This document shows positions 1-6,784 of a DNA stretch of 39,018 bases, piece after piece; position 1 is the stretch's first letter, and each line of letters opens with the position of its first letter. The DNA lies in the IMG/VR virus record IMGVR_UViG_3300026320_000016, positions 1-39,018 of that record; one strand, 5' to 3'. This DNA comes from a virus. The position numbers and the translations under genes were made by a program. The notes beneath the pieces are model-generated. The model searched no databases. It worked only from the letters and a program-made list of their open reading frames with translations, and was not told the DNA's origin.

Positions 1-449
1 GGGACGCCCAGATCGGCAGCATCCAATATATGTGGTGAGACCGAATAGCCTAGCGCATGCCAAGCAGCGCACCAAGCGCGCCATAAAACCCACCTACCGA
101 AAGCAGGCACATTCTCGATCAGCGCGGCGTATGGCCTATGAACCTCAGCACAGCTCACGGGCGCCCAGGCAGTAGAACGCGCGGCATCATGGTGTGGCTG
201 ATTGACGCCACGCGCAGGCGTATGGCCGGTGCAGGCTGGCGAAGCAAGCATCAAGTCGTGAGAAGGAACCTCGCACCAGTTAGCCTGATGCAAATCCTGG
301 CAAACGTGCGCGGCGCAGGGATGATTTGCCTTATGGATATCGACTGCGGCCTGCCAGTGATTTGAGGCCCACACGACGTTGTAGCCGGCTTTTTTTGCGC
401 CAAGCGAAAAGCCACCGGCGCCGGCAAAGAGGTCGATTGCTTTCTTCAC
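1..449 (-). CDS. DNA C5-cytosine methyltransferase, partial (3' end outside window)
   Basis: The protein methylates cytosine C5 in DNA using S-adenosylmethionine. In phages this usually protects DNA from host restriction. I translated 149 residues from a GTG start at 449 whose TGA overlap (GTGA) links it to the mor stop. Motif I is clear at residues 5-17 (IDLFAGAGGFSLG). Motif IV is the variant SPACTGH, with the expected catalytic Cys at residue 73. Motif VI is IENVP at 111-115. The frame stays open to the window edge around the motif VIII region (DLGV), so motifs IX-X and the target-recognition domain are not visible. It is the last gene seen of the early operon, directly after the late activator. 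The family call is firm; the target sequence cannot be read. Confidence 0.88.
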   Translation of the reverse strand, partial: MKKAIDLFAGAGGFSLGAKKAGYNVVWASNHWQAAVDIHKANHPCAAHVCQDLHQANWCEVPSHDLMLASPACTGHTPARGVNQPHHDAARSTAWAPVSCAEVHRPYAALIENVPAFGRWVLWRAWCAAWHALGYSVSPHILDAADLGV

Positions 450-832
450 CCCTCCGCGCCCTTCACAAACAAATCCGGCTGCCGCTTCCGTCGCTCATCC
501 GCGTCGAAATTCTCGATGATAAAGCGGGTATGCCGCTCGCTCAGGCCGTGCTGCCGGCCAAGCTCCAGGTAATTGTCGCCCGGCCCGGCGCGCCACGCTG
601 CATATATTAGCCGGTCTCGGGTTTCGATGGCGTGGGCTTTGCCCAGATAGAAGGATTGACCGCCGAGGCTCGCCGACATCCTGGTTGCGACCGAGTTGCC
701 GATCCGCGCCGCCGTAGCATCATCGACGCCGGCCATTTCCTTGACGGCAGCCGCGACCAGGCCCTCCAGTTCGTTGACGAACCGGTCAGCCTCGCGGCGG
801 GTTGAGCTTACCTGGTCTATCTGCGCTGCCAT
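446..832 (-). CDS. mor: Mor-family middle/late transcription activator
   Basis: This is a 128-residue protein of the Mor/C activator family. In phage Mu, Mor binds a dyad site upstream of the middle promoter and recruits sigma-70 RNA polymerase, which starts the path to late expression. The C-terminal half has the family signature: a beta/helix stretch (FYLGKAH...RDRLIYAAW), then a helix-turn-helix with LGRQHGLSERHTRFII at about residues 91-106. Its length matches Mu Mor (129 aa). It overlaps the gemA end by 16 bp and the methyltransferase start by 3 bp, so it is an early gene. Its likely targets are the late units of the right arm. No separate C-type activator is visible, so this one protein may control all late genes. 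Confidence 0.9.
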   Translation of the reverse strand: MAAQIDQVSSTRREADRFVNELEGLVAAAVKEMAGVDDATAARIGNSVATRMSASLGGQSFYLGKAHAIETRDRLIYAAWRAGPGDNYLELGRQHGLSERHTRFIIENFDADERRKRQPDLFVKGAEG

Positions 833-1251
833 GATTTCAGGGCCTCGATAACTGCGTTCAATTTAACCGGTGTGACCCAGCGGACCGCGTCTACGTTCGC
901 CTGATGACACACGAAAGCCACAAATGCGGTGCTGCGGCGATCCTCGACCTTCTTGGCATCGGCGAGCTGCTGCCACAGCGCCCAGGCTTTCCTCCATACC
1001 GGCTTGTCCGGGAACCTCTGCGCGGCCGGTTTGCTGCGACGGGCGGCCGCCTGCTTGTAGCCGCAGGCGGACAAGTGATCGAGGAGGCGTTTGCGGCCTT
1101 GCCAGTCGAGGTCGCCGGCGCTGGAATGCACGCCGTTTGTCAGCGCCGAAATCACCTGGCGATAGGCATCGTCATCCATGCCCAGCTCTTTCTTGGCGAT
1201 ATGGATCTGCGCGAGTTCGCGGCGGCGATGATCGACGGCCAGGCTGCTCAT
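817..1251 (-). CDS. gemA: GemA-like regulatory protein (Mu gp16, DUF1018)
   Basis: A 144-residue protein of the GemA/DUF1018 family, which sits just upstream of mor in Mu-like phages, as it does here. Mu GemA is reported to modulate host gene expression and DNA supercoiling late in the early phase. Family features visible are the N-terminal helix with IHIAKKELGMDDDAYRQVI (residues 17-35) and the C-terminal FVCHQANVDAVRWVTP block followed by an amphipathic helix. The middle is basic and rich in R, K and W. The start ATG overlaps the stop of the preceding short frame. The family call is confident, while the exact role here is inferred from Mu. Confidence 0.88.
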   Translation of the reverse strand: MSSLAVDHRRRELAQIHIAKKELGMDDDAYRQVISALTNGVHSSAGDLDWQGRKRLLDHLSACGYKQAAARRSKPAAQRFPDKPVWRKAWALWQQLADAKKVEDRRSTAFVAFVCHQANVDAVRWVTPVKLNAVIEALKSWQRR

Positions 1252-1269
1252 GTGGCGGTATTCCGCTTT

Positions 1270-1523
1270 TTAGTATCGCGGGCGCTGCCATCGCGGCCAT
1301 TCGCCCGTTCCGTAGTGCAGGCAATTCTTGCACCAACAGCGGCGATTGAAACCAACCTGCGCGGGTAGGAAATGATTCTCATGAATCAGCGCACCGCCTT
1401 TCTCGGCGCCGGGCGGGCACCGGCAGCGCGATATGGGCTGTTCGGGAAGTCGGCGGCCTCGCCGGCATAGGAGGAGCGGCGAGCGCGTGGCTTGTGGCTT
1501 GTGGCTTGATGGCGGGTTTTCAT
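1270..1523 (-). pseudogene. Small zinc-ribbon-like gene, apparently split by a frameshift
   Basis: Two overlapping short frames fill the gap between gemA and the next gene. One starts at an ATG at 1523 with a good ribosome binding site (GGAAGA), encodes 45 residues and stops at 1386. The other ends at 1270 and encodes a cysteine-rich tail with CRC early and CWCKNCLHYG late, separated by about 25 residues. That is the spacing of a zinc ribbon, but this frame has no good start codon of its own. A single-base (-1) shift near 1440 would join them into one protein of about 80 residues. This could be a decayed gene, a sequencing indel, or two unrelated frames. I do not recognise the family. Confidence 0.35.
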
Positions 1524-1720
1524 TGTGGAATCTTCCAACCAAGATTGATAAGTTCTTTTTCCATCGACGCCTCGGTCTGGCCGTGCATGATGCCGAAGCG
1601 GATACCAGGAATATTGATATCTTCGCCCTCAAACAGAATCGGCTTTCCGGCTATTAGACGAAGGATGTTTTCGTTTGAAAGTCCGAGAATCACCAAGTTG
1701 CCGGCGCGGAGTTTCATCAT
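1520..1720 (-). CDS. Conserved small phage protein, unknown function
   Basis: A 66-residue protein beginning MMKLRAGNLVILGLS and containing ILFEGEDI and IPGIRFGIMHG. The N-terminal hydrophobic strands suggest a small beta-barrel-like fold, followed by a helix with EASMEKELINLG. The start overlaps the stop of the upstream gene by 4 bp, as is usual in this operon, which supports translation. I cannot assign a function; similar small proteins occur in the early regions of Mu-like phages. Confidence 0.65.
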   Translation of the reverse strand: MMKLRAGNLVILGLSNENILRLIAGKPILFEGEDINIPGIRFGIMHGQTEASMEKELINLGWKIPQ

Positions 1721-2043
1721 GGCTTCACCGCCATGCCGTCTTTCAGGCCGCGCGCGTATCCAAGTTCTTCCTGTCTCCTCAGTTCAAGGGTATGGTCTGA
1801 CCGCAATTTAGACATTGCCCGGTCGGCATCACTGTCTTCATCGTGATAGCGCTCTAGTTCGGCCTCCGCCTTGCGTAAGGCCACCACCAGGCCGTGCTCC
1901 TCCCCTGCCTTGATGCGACATGCCGCAGTAGCAAATTGAGTGGCGCCGAAATGTTCACGCGCGGTTTCCGGCTGCCTGAACGTTTCGCCGCAGAAAAAGC
2001 ATGTCCAGCCGCGCTTTACCAGCTGCTTGTAGGTTTCAGCCAT
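1717..2043 (-). CDS. Zinc-finger-like early phage protein
   Basis: A 108-residue protein starting MAETYKQLVKRGWTCFFCGETF. The CFFC pair (residues 15-18), with a downstream His and Cys (REHFG...ACRIK), suggests a C2H2- or C2HC-like zinc site. The rest is a charged helical region rich in E, R and D that may form a coiled coil. I chose the ATG at 2043 over the upstream in-frame ATG because it sits within 10 bp of the stop of the upstream gene, like its neighbours. Function unknown; nucleic-acid or protein binding is possible but not shown. Confidence 0.7.
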   Translation of the reverse strand: MAETYKQLVKRGWTCFFCGETFRQPETAREHFGATQFATAACRIKAGEEHGLVVALRKAEAELERYHDEDSDADRAMSKLRSDHTLELRRQEELGYARGLKDGMAVKP

Positions 2044-2773
2044 GAACAGTCTCGTCTGACGGTTGCAGGGCCACCAAGTCAGCGTCCTGGCCAACACCGG
2101 CGCCGGTCGTATCGTGCGCGATGGCTCTGTGCCAGTTCATGAGCATAGCGGCGCTGCTGATGGTGTGGTGCTTGGCCTTGAACTTGTCGCCGGTGATCGC
2201 CGCGCGCAGCGCCTTGCCGGTCAAGTAGCCGACAAGCCAGAACCAATTTTCAGCAGACTTGCTGCGGTCCTTCGCGTAGCCCCAGCGCTCGACTTGATGA
2301 GCGGCCTCGGTGCGAACGCCTTGCAGAAAATCATTTACCTGCGGTGAGTTGATCAGGCCCTCCAGCTCGGCCACTCGCCTTTTCGAGGCGTCAAGTTCAT
2401 CTTTCTGCAGCGTGCCGCTGATGCCATCTGTGGCGTCATAAAACGCGGCCTTTGTGCAGACGTGTTCCTGGCGCTCAATCTCAAGGTCGGCCCCGTGTTT
2501 ATGAGCCAGCCGCTGGAAATACGCAGCCTGTCTCCTGGACATTTCCAAGTCCCGCGACAGCATCGCAATCGCTTCCTGCAAATTGCCGGTATCGATGAGG
2601 AATTGCAGCTCGACCGTATGGTTGGCGCGCGCCATCAACTGCTGGTACTCAGCCTCAATGACGAATTCACCCTGATCGCCAACGGGTAGCGAGCCGGTCA
2701 GGTATACGGGCGCGCCGTCGCGGTTGCGAAAACGCGTGACTTTATTGCGGCTGATGTGCTTTTTTTCGTTCAT
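2036..2773 (-). CDS. Phage protein with a helical (R/H)WG...GK...HH domain, function unknown
   Basis: A 245-residue protein. The first 60 residues include a short beta region (APVYLTGSLPVGDQGEFVI), followed by a long charged helical segment (about 60-145). The C-terminal third carries a motif set I have seen in many phage early proteins: HQVERWGYAKDRSKSAENWFWLVGYLTGKAL, then GDKFKAKHHTISSAAMLMNWH (about residues 160-216). The conserved acidic, Lys and His positions on helices resemble all-alpha nucleotide pyrophosphohydrolases, but I do not see the EExxE core of MazG, so this is only a hypothesis. It overlaps the next gene by 8 bp. Confidence 0.75.
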   Translation of the reverse strand: MNEKKHISRNKVTRFRNRDGAPVYLTGSLPVGDQGEFVIEAEYQQLMARANHTVELQFLIDTGNLQEAIAMLSRDLEMSRRQAAYFQRLAHKHGADLEIERQEHVCTKAAFYDATDGISGTLQKDELDASKRRVAELEGLINSPQVNDFLQGVRTEAAHQVERWGYAKDRSKSAENWFWLVGYLTGKALRAAITGDKFKAKHHTISSAAMLMNWHRAIAHDTTGAGVGQDADLVALQPSDETVHG

Positions 2774-2793
2774 ATCGGCTCCAGGTTAATAGG

Positions 2794-3309
2794 TCAAACC
2801 ATCGGGGCGGCGCCAGGCGCCGCCCCTCCGGCCGCTGCTGCATCTGCCGAATCACCCGCGAAAGGAGAACGTCGGGCTTCTGCTGCCGGTGTTTTTGCCA
2901 TCACCCCACCTCCGGCTGGGAGCGCCGTCGCGGTATCGCTCCGCAACGGTCCACGTATCAATTTTGTTTGCGCACCAGGATCCTGATCCACGCCATAAGT
3001 GGATTCCGTTTTGATGCTCGGCCAGCGTGTGGACAAGACGTAGATAGGATCGTCGACGTAGTAATCGCCGAAAGGACCTGAGCCGTAGACGCGCCCTACA
3101 GTCACCTTAGTGCCGGGCCGCTCCATACGTTCTTTTGCCGCGACCGAAACCGCGGCAGTTTTCAAAATGCGCGCCGCCAGATGGCTGTCCGCGTCGTCTC
3201 TCGGCGTGGCGTTCGCGCGCGCAATGAGAAGTGCAGTGTCAACATCACAGTTAATAAAGCGAGCGGCGCCATAGCCGACCAAAAACTTGCGCATATCGTC
3301 AGCGGTCAT
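2794..3309 (-). CDS. Early phage protein with Ala/Gly-rich tail, unknown function
   Basis: A 171-residue protein. The N-terminal part (MTADDMRKFLVGYGAARFINCDVDTALLIARANA) looks helical; the middle has a strand-rich GRVYGSGPFGDYYVDDPIYVLSTRW segment. From about residue 115 the sequence is low-complexity, ending in Ala/Gly/Pro repeats, which is likely disordered. I chose the ATG at 3309, which overlaps the stop of the upstream gene (3306) by 4 bp, rather than the longer frame that starts inside that gene. No family is recognised. Confidence 0.65.
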   Translation of the reverse strand: MTADDMRKFLVGYGAARFINCDVDTALLIARANATPRDDADSHLAARILKTAAVSVAAKERMERPGTKVTVGRVYGSGPFGDYYVDDPIYVLSTRWPSIKTESTYGVDQDPGAQTKLIRGPLRSDTATALPAGGGVMAKTPAAEARRSPFAGDSADAAAAGGAAPGAAPMV

Positions 3310-3494
3310 GTGAAATGCCTCTTGTAAAGATCGTTCAGCCAGTTGATTTGCCGCTCCGAAATGTTGGCCAGGTTGTCGCGGGCCTTGAGGAACAGCATCG
3401 ACTGGACGAAGCGTTGTTCGTGAATATTCAAGTCGCCCTTGCCCAGGCATCCCTTGAGCTTGTCCACCATCTCGATAGTCGAAACCATGCCCAT
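3306..3494 (-). CDS. Small conserved early phage protein
   Basis: A 62-residue, mainly helical protein containing LKGCLGKGDLNIHEQRFVQSM and ISERQINWLNDLYKRHF. The pattern of an N-terminal helix, a 'leave-out' loop and a C-terminal 'QxxWLxxLYxKHF' helix recurs in short phage proteins next to gam-like genes. The start shares one base with the stop of the Gam-like gene (TGATG), which suggests translational coupling. Function unknown. Confidence 0.7.
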   Translation of the reverse strand: MGMVSTIEMVDKLKGCLGKGDLNIHEQRFVQSMLFLKARDNLANISERQINWLNDLYKRHFT

Positions 3495-4012
3495 CAGCCG
3501 GCCTCGGATTCCGCTTTGGTGATGATCTGCGTGACCATTTTTTCCACGGCCTTGTCGGCGGTTTTGATGGTCACCACGTCACCAGTTTCCGTCAGCGTGG
3601 CGCCGACCTTGGCCAGATCCGCGACCGGCAATAGGCGCAGCGCGTCCTTGATCGGTTTTTCCTCAAATTTGATCAGCTGTTCGGCCTTCTCCGGAAGGTG
3701 TTTGTAGATCAGCCGGATGGTCTTGTCCTCGTCGGCGATTTCGACCTTGCCCTCCAGTTTCTGCAGGCCGTATTTCAGACCGTGCAGCGATCGCGTGCGC
3801 GGTTTCACAAAATGCTCCGGTGAGGCTGCAATGGCGGCGCTCAATTCGAGGTGCTTGCTGATTGCGCCATCGGCGGCTTTTTCAATCAGCGCTTTCCATT
3901 TCGCCTCGGCGAATTCCAGTTCAGTTTGCATGCAACCCATCATTGCAACCAGGTGATCGCGCGCCTTGCTGAATGCTGCCGCCTTGTCGTCAATTTCTTG
4001 AATCGTTGCCAT
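3494..4012 (-). CDS. gam: Gam-like host-nuclease inhibitor / DNA-end binding protein
   Basis: A 172-residue protein that fits the phage Gam family. In Mu, Gam is a Ku-like protein that binds double-strand ends and protects linear phage DNA from exonucleases. The N-terminus is a long helix (IQEIDDKAAAFSKARDHLVAMMGCMQTELEFAEAKWKALI), followed by RSLHGLKYGLQKLEGKVEIADED, which matches the beta entry of Gam, and a C-terminal VVTIKTADKAVEKMVTQI segment. I chose the ATG at 4012 because it has a strong AAGGAAAAG ribosome binding site; the longer frame starts inside the neighbouring gene. Position after transposase A and B and before gemA/mor agrees with Mu order. The family call is probable rather than certain. 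Confidence 0.7.
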   Translation of the reverse strand: MATIQEIDDKAAAFSKARDHLVAMMGCMQTELEFAEAKWKALIEKAADGAISKHLELSAAIAASPEHFVKPRTRSLHGLKYGLQKLEGKVEIADEDKTIRLIYKHLPEKAEQLIKFEEKPIKDALRLLPVADLAKVGATLTETGDVVTIKTADKAVEKMVTQIITKAESEAG

Positions 4013-4514
4013 CTTCTTTTCCTTGAGTTGTTGATGTTGTTGAGGTTGCCTTTGCCCACGCCTTCTGCAGGTCATCGAAAAAAACGTTGCTGCTGCAGGG
4101 CCAGTGATAGATGCCGATCTCAATTGCGCCCTTCGGCAGCTTGGCGGCCCGATATTTTAGAAATTCCTCAGTTCTGCGGACTTTCACCAAGCCTGTTGAA
4201 GGGATCAAATACACGCGCATCGAATTACAACGCCAAAGGCAAGACCTGAACTGGCTTAGGATTCTCCTGGTGCGCTCGTCATGTAGGAGATGTACAAAAC
4301 GCTCTAGCCGTGTGGGCGCAATTTTCTCCTCGGGTTCATCTGCCCGCAGGCGCTTTAACCATTCCCGCGAGGCCAATTGCGCCCGGGCAGCGCGCTCTTT
4401 CTGTCTTGCCATTTCCTCGGCTCGCTCCTGCTGCATATCCAGCACTCTCACCACGCGCGGCGTGCCAGGAAAATAGAAAGGCGGATGGTCCAGAATGCCC
4501 ACGCTTGTATTCAC
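3990..4514 (-). CDS. Early phage protein, unknown function
   Basis: A 174-residue protein from a GTG start at 4514. The middle is a highly charged helix (MQQERAEEMARQKERAARAQLASREWLKRL, about residues 27-56), likely a coiled coil. A more globular C-terminal part has IYHWPCSSNVFFDDLQKAW. It overlaps the gam ribosome-binding region by 23 bp. An internal ATG at residue 27 is an alternative start. I do not recognise the family. Confidence 0.6.
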   Translation of the reverse strand: MNTSVGILDHPPFYFPGTPRVVRVLDMQQERAEEMARQKERAARAQLASREWLKRLRADEPEEKIAPTRLERFVHLLHDERTRRILSQFRSCLWRCNSMRVYLIPSTGLVKVRRTEEFLKYRAAKLPKGAIEIGIYHWPCSSNVFFDDLQKAWAKATSTTSTTQGKEDGNDSRN

Positions 4515-4518
4515 TCAA

Positions 4519-4857
4519 TCAATCCGGCAACTTGCTGCCATGCGCCTGCGCCCAGGAGATCATGTGCGTGGCCTGCAGGTCGGCGCCACGGCACTTGTCG
4601 GGCGGGCAGCCGTGGGCCTCGGCTTCGCGCAGCCAGGCCATTACGGCATACGGCGCCAGCGGGTCGGACGCGCGCAGCACAAAGATCGGCTCGTCGTCTG
4701 CGCAGTTGGCCAGGACGGTGCTGTTGTGCTTCGTGATGATTACCGTCGCGGCGACTTCACCCGCCGTTTGAGGGGACAAAAAGTCCTGGACAACACCCTT
4801 GAACATATCCCTCAGGCCAGCAGCTTGCTCTGGGGAAAACAATTTTTCATCTGCCAC
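4519..4857 (-). CDS. Early phage protein, unknown function
   Basis: A 112-residue protein starting at GTG 4857, preceded by a near-perfect AAGGAGC ribosome binding site. It has a helical N-terminus, a beta stretch (AATVIITKHNSTVLAN ... PIFVLRASDPLAPYAVMAWL) and a C-terminal part with a Cys pair and His residues (HGCPPDKCRG ... ATHMISWAQAHG). The middle resembles short phage proteins whose 'D-x-L-A-x-x-x-V-xxW' helix is common in Mu-like early regions. No function can be assigned. Confidence 0.68.
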   Translation of the reverse strand: MADEKLFSPEQAAGLRDMFKGVVQDFLSPQTAGEVAATVIITKHNSTVLANCADDEPIFVLRASDPLAPYAVMAWLREAEAHGCPPDKCRGADLQATHMISWAQAHGSKLPD

Positions 4858-4866
4858 GATTGCTCC

Positions 4867-5196
4867 TTAAGTTTCCAGCTTCAGTTGACCCATCATTTCC
4901 GGCAGGGCGATGTTCTTCAGGCGCGATGCCAGCCGGAGGGAATGCAGCGCGCGGTCCTTCAGGAACTTGATGCAGTAGTCGTCGAGCTCCTTGTCGTTGG
5001 CGGCGAGGAAATAACCCGTCGTCGGGTGGGCACAGACGCTCACGCCTTCCTCGCGTAAGGCGCTTACGGCGCGGCGCACCTCACGCTCCGGCACATCGGC
5101 GAGCCTGGCCAGCGGGCCGACGCCGATGCCGTGGCCGTGGCCGACATGGCGGCTCAGCACGGAGAGAATTTTTGCGTTCGTGGTGGACGTGGTCAT
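4867..5196 (-). CDS. Winged-helix-like early phage protein
   Basis: A 109-residue protein. Residues 24-62 (IGVGPLARLADVPEREVRRAVSALREEGVSVCAHPTTGYFLA) read as a winged helix-turn-helix: recognition helix, then a wing ending in GYFLA. A helical C-terminal extension (DYCIKFLKDRALHSLRLASRL) resembles the 'dRa.hsl.hasrl' tail common in phage replication-associated proteins. Start ATG 5196 overlaps the upstream stop by 4 bp. It probably binds DNA; its target is unknown. Confidence 0.7.
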   Translation of the reverse strand: MTTSTTNAKILSVLSRHVGHGHGIGVGPLARLADVPEREVRRAVSALREEGVSVCAHPTTGYFLAANDKELDDYCIKFLKDRALHSLRLASRLKNIALPEMMGQLKLET

Positions 5197-5528
5197 TTCG
5201 CTACCTCGCGGGGGAGCTCGAAAAGCTCGGGGCAACTCAAGGCGTCATCGGCCTCCTTGAGGTGGGCAATGAACATCTTGTTGCGCGGCCCTACAACGGC
5301 CACCAAGGCACGCAGCAGCAGGTCGTAGGGCCCACGGCTTTGCCGGGGAAAATCGCGCACCAGGCCGGTCTTCCAGATCGACTTGGGCCGGCCGAACTTC
5401 ATGAAGCGCGCCATGTAGTTGCCGCGCGAAATCGTGCCGGTTCCATCATTGGCAATCTCGATTGTCCCGAGGTTGCGCGCCTTGGATTCATCACCGCCAG
5501 GCAGCATCTGGATCGTGACGCGGATCAT
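5193..5528 (-). CDS. Conserved small phage protein (LPGGDES...NDGTGT)
   Basis: A 111-residue protein starting MIRVTIQMLPGGDESKA and containing LGTIEIANDGTGTISRGNY. This strand-rich N-terminal half is a recurring small domain of phages, seen near early or replication genes. The C-terminal half (KTGLVRDFPRQSRGPYDLLLRALVAVVG) is helical and basic. I chose the ATG at 5528 because it overlaps the stop of the upstream gene by one base; the longer frame runs back through that gene. No biochemical function is known to me. Confidence 0.7.
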   Translation of the reverse strand: MIRVTIQMLPGGDESKARNLGTIEIANDGTGTISRGNYMARFMKFGRPKSIWKTGLVRDFPRQSRGPYDLLLRALVAVVGPRNKMFIAHLKEADDALSCPELFELPREVAK

Positions 5529-5836
5529 CAGATCACTCCACCCTTGCGCAAGAACGCCGGCACATCCGCCGCGTACGAAGGAAAGCCGCCCGCAGCCGCA
5601 GCAGTCTTCGTGCGCGTCTGGATGCCCTCGATAACCCGGTTCGCCACGGCCTGCAGCCGTATCTCCGCCCGCAGCTTGATGACGATCGTGTTGGCGCAGT
5701 AGAAAACACAAGCCAGGATCACCACCGCCCACACGCCAACCACCAGGCCCGGATGGTTGCGGAAGGCGTAATCGCTCAGCAGCACCACGCCGATCACGCA
5801 CGCCCAGGACAACATAAATACAGCAGCTTTTTTCAT
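5528..5836 (-). CDS. Small two-helix membrane protein
   Basis: A 102-residue protein with two predicted membrane helices: AAVFMLSWACVIGVVLLSDYA (residues 4-22 or so) and LVVGVWAVVILACVFYCANTIV (about 31-52). A basic, probably cytoplasmic tail follows. It overlaps both neighbours by a few bases in the early operon. Small early membrane proteins of temperate phages sometimes act in superinfection exclusion or host takeover, but nothing in the sequence shows this. Confidence 0.68.
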   Translation of the reverse strand: MKKAAVFMLSWACVIGVVLLSDYAFRNHPGLVVGVWAVVILACVFYCANTIVIKLRAEIRLQAVANRVIEGIQTRTKTAAAAGGFPSYAADVPAFLRKGGVI

Positions 5837-6309
5837 TGCGCGATCCCCATCAGTCGATATTCATAGCGGTCGTGGCCGGACCGCAGCGGCAGTTCGCAAC
5901 GCACCGCGTTGCCTGTTGCATGCAGCAGCTGCAGCGCCTTGGCCACGTCGGCCACTTCCATGTGCAGCGCCTTGGCCACCACAGAGGGCCGCGCCGCGCA
6001 TTTATGGCGGCGCAGCCAGATACGTGTGCGGGCGGTGGCGCTGTCGCCCTGGTCATCCGCCGAACCGACCCAATAACGAAAATAGTTGTATCCATTCAGA
6101 CGACCGGCCAGTTCGCGCTGCACATTCGATTTCAGATTTGAATAGCGCTGGTTCATCGCGGTCGTCACGGCTTTGGGGGCAAGCCCGAGGGCCTCCGCTA
6201 GCTGACTGGCGAGAAATCGTTCGCCAGACCGTGCGCGCATAAAATCCAGGCACGCCCTGGCGATGCCTTCGGCATTGCGTGCCACTTGTTCTACTGTCCG
6301 TGTCATCAT
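5833..6309 (-). CDS. Double winged-helix-type early phage protein
   Basis: A 158-residue protein. The first half (ASQLAEALGLAPKAVTTAMNQRYSNLKSN) reads as a helix-turn-helix with a wing. The second half (CAARPSVVAKALHMEVADVAKALQLLHATGNAVRCEL) reads as another winged helix ending in strand-rich RYEYRLM. Two tandem winged domains are typical of DNA-binding regulators or replication accessory proteins. The start is MMTRT at 6309, and a second ATG follows directly. It overlaps the membrane-protein gene downstream by 4 bp. Confidence 0.68.
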   Translation of the reverse strand: MMTRTVEQVARNAEGIARACLDFMRARSGERFLASQLAEALGLAPKAVTTAMNQRYSNLKSNVQRELAGRLNGYNYFRYWVGSADDQGDSATARTRIWLRRHKCAARPSVVAKALHMEVADVAKALQLLHATGNAVRCELPLRSGHDRYEYRLMGIAQ

Positions 6310-6674
6310 TCCCCCCGCGAGTACTCGCGCGCCACCACCCTCGGCGCGCGGCCATAGCCGACGTTCTCAACCGTCTCGCACTCATAGCCGCGCGCCGGAT
6401 CCGTGGCCGGCCGCATCGTCAGCACCTGGCCGCGCATCGGCACCTTGCAGTGCTTGTCCACCCGCACGTAGTCGGCGAAGGGCAGCGCCTGCACGGCCTC
6501 GGTCATGGCGCGGTCGGCAATCGCCACGGCGATGGCGTGGCGATCGATCTCGTCGTAGTGGGCGGCGACGACATACCCGCCCAGGATCGCCACCAGGGCC
6601 ACCGCCGCGATGATGTTGCTGCGGCGATTGCCCTGGCGTGCGGCGCGTTCGAGCTGGAGGCCGGAGATATTCAT
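6306..6674 (-). CDS. Single-pass membrane protein, unknown function
   Basis: A 122-residue protein with one membrane helix (NIIAAVALVAILGGYVVAAHY, residues 20-40) after a basic N-terminus, so the remaining 80 residues are probably periplasmic. That part has two Cys residues (HCKVPMRG ... GYECETVENVGYG) able to form a disulfide. It lies two genes after the ATPase B in the early operon. I do not recognise the family. Confidence 0.65.
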   Translation of the reverse strand: MNISGLQLERAARQGNRRSNIIAAVALVAILGGYVVAAHYDEIDRHAIAVAIADRAMTEAVQALPFADYVRVDKHCKVPMRGQVLTMRPATDPARGYECETVENVGYGRAPRVVAREYSRGE

Positions 6675-6775
6675 GGCTTGAATACCGAGAGAAGCTCGAT
6701 CACAAATCGAATAGCCGCCAACACTGCAGCGATCTGCAGCAGAAAGACAGTGCGGTCGAAGGGGACGTTTTTCAT
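6671..6775 (-). CDS. 34-residue membrane peptide
   Basis: A very short gene I translated by hand: ATG at 6775, stop TGA at 6671 overlapping the next start by 4 bp. The product begins MKNVPFDRTVFLLQIAAVLAA and is a single hydrophobic helix ending in a short basic tail. It begins 10 bp after the ATPase B gene stop, filling an otherwise empty gap in the operon. Overlap and composition support a real gene; function is unknown. Confidence 0.5.
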   Translation of the reverse strand: MKNVPFDRTVFLLQIAAVLAAIRFVIELLSVFKP

Positions 6776-6784
6776 GGCGATGGC

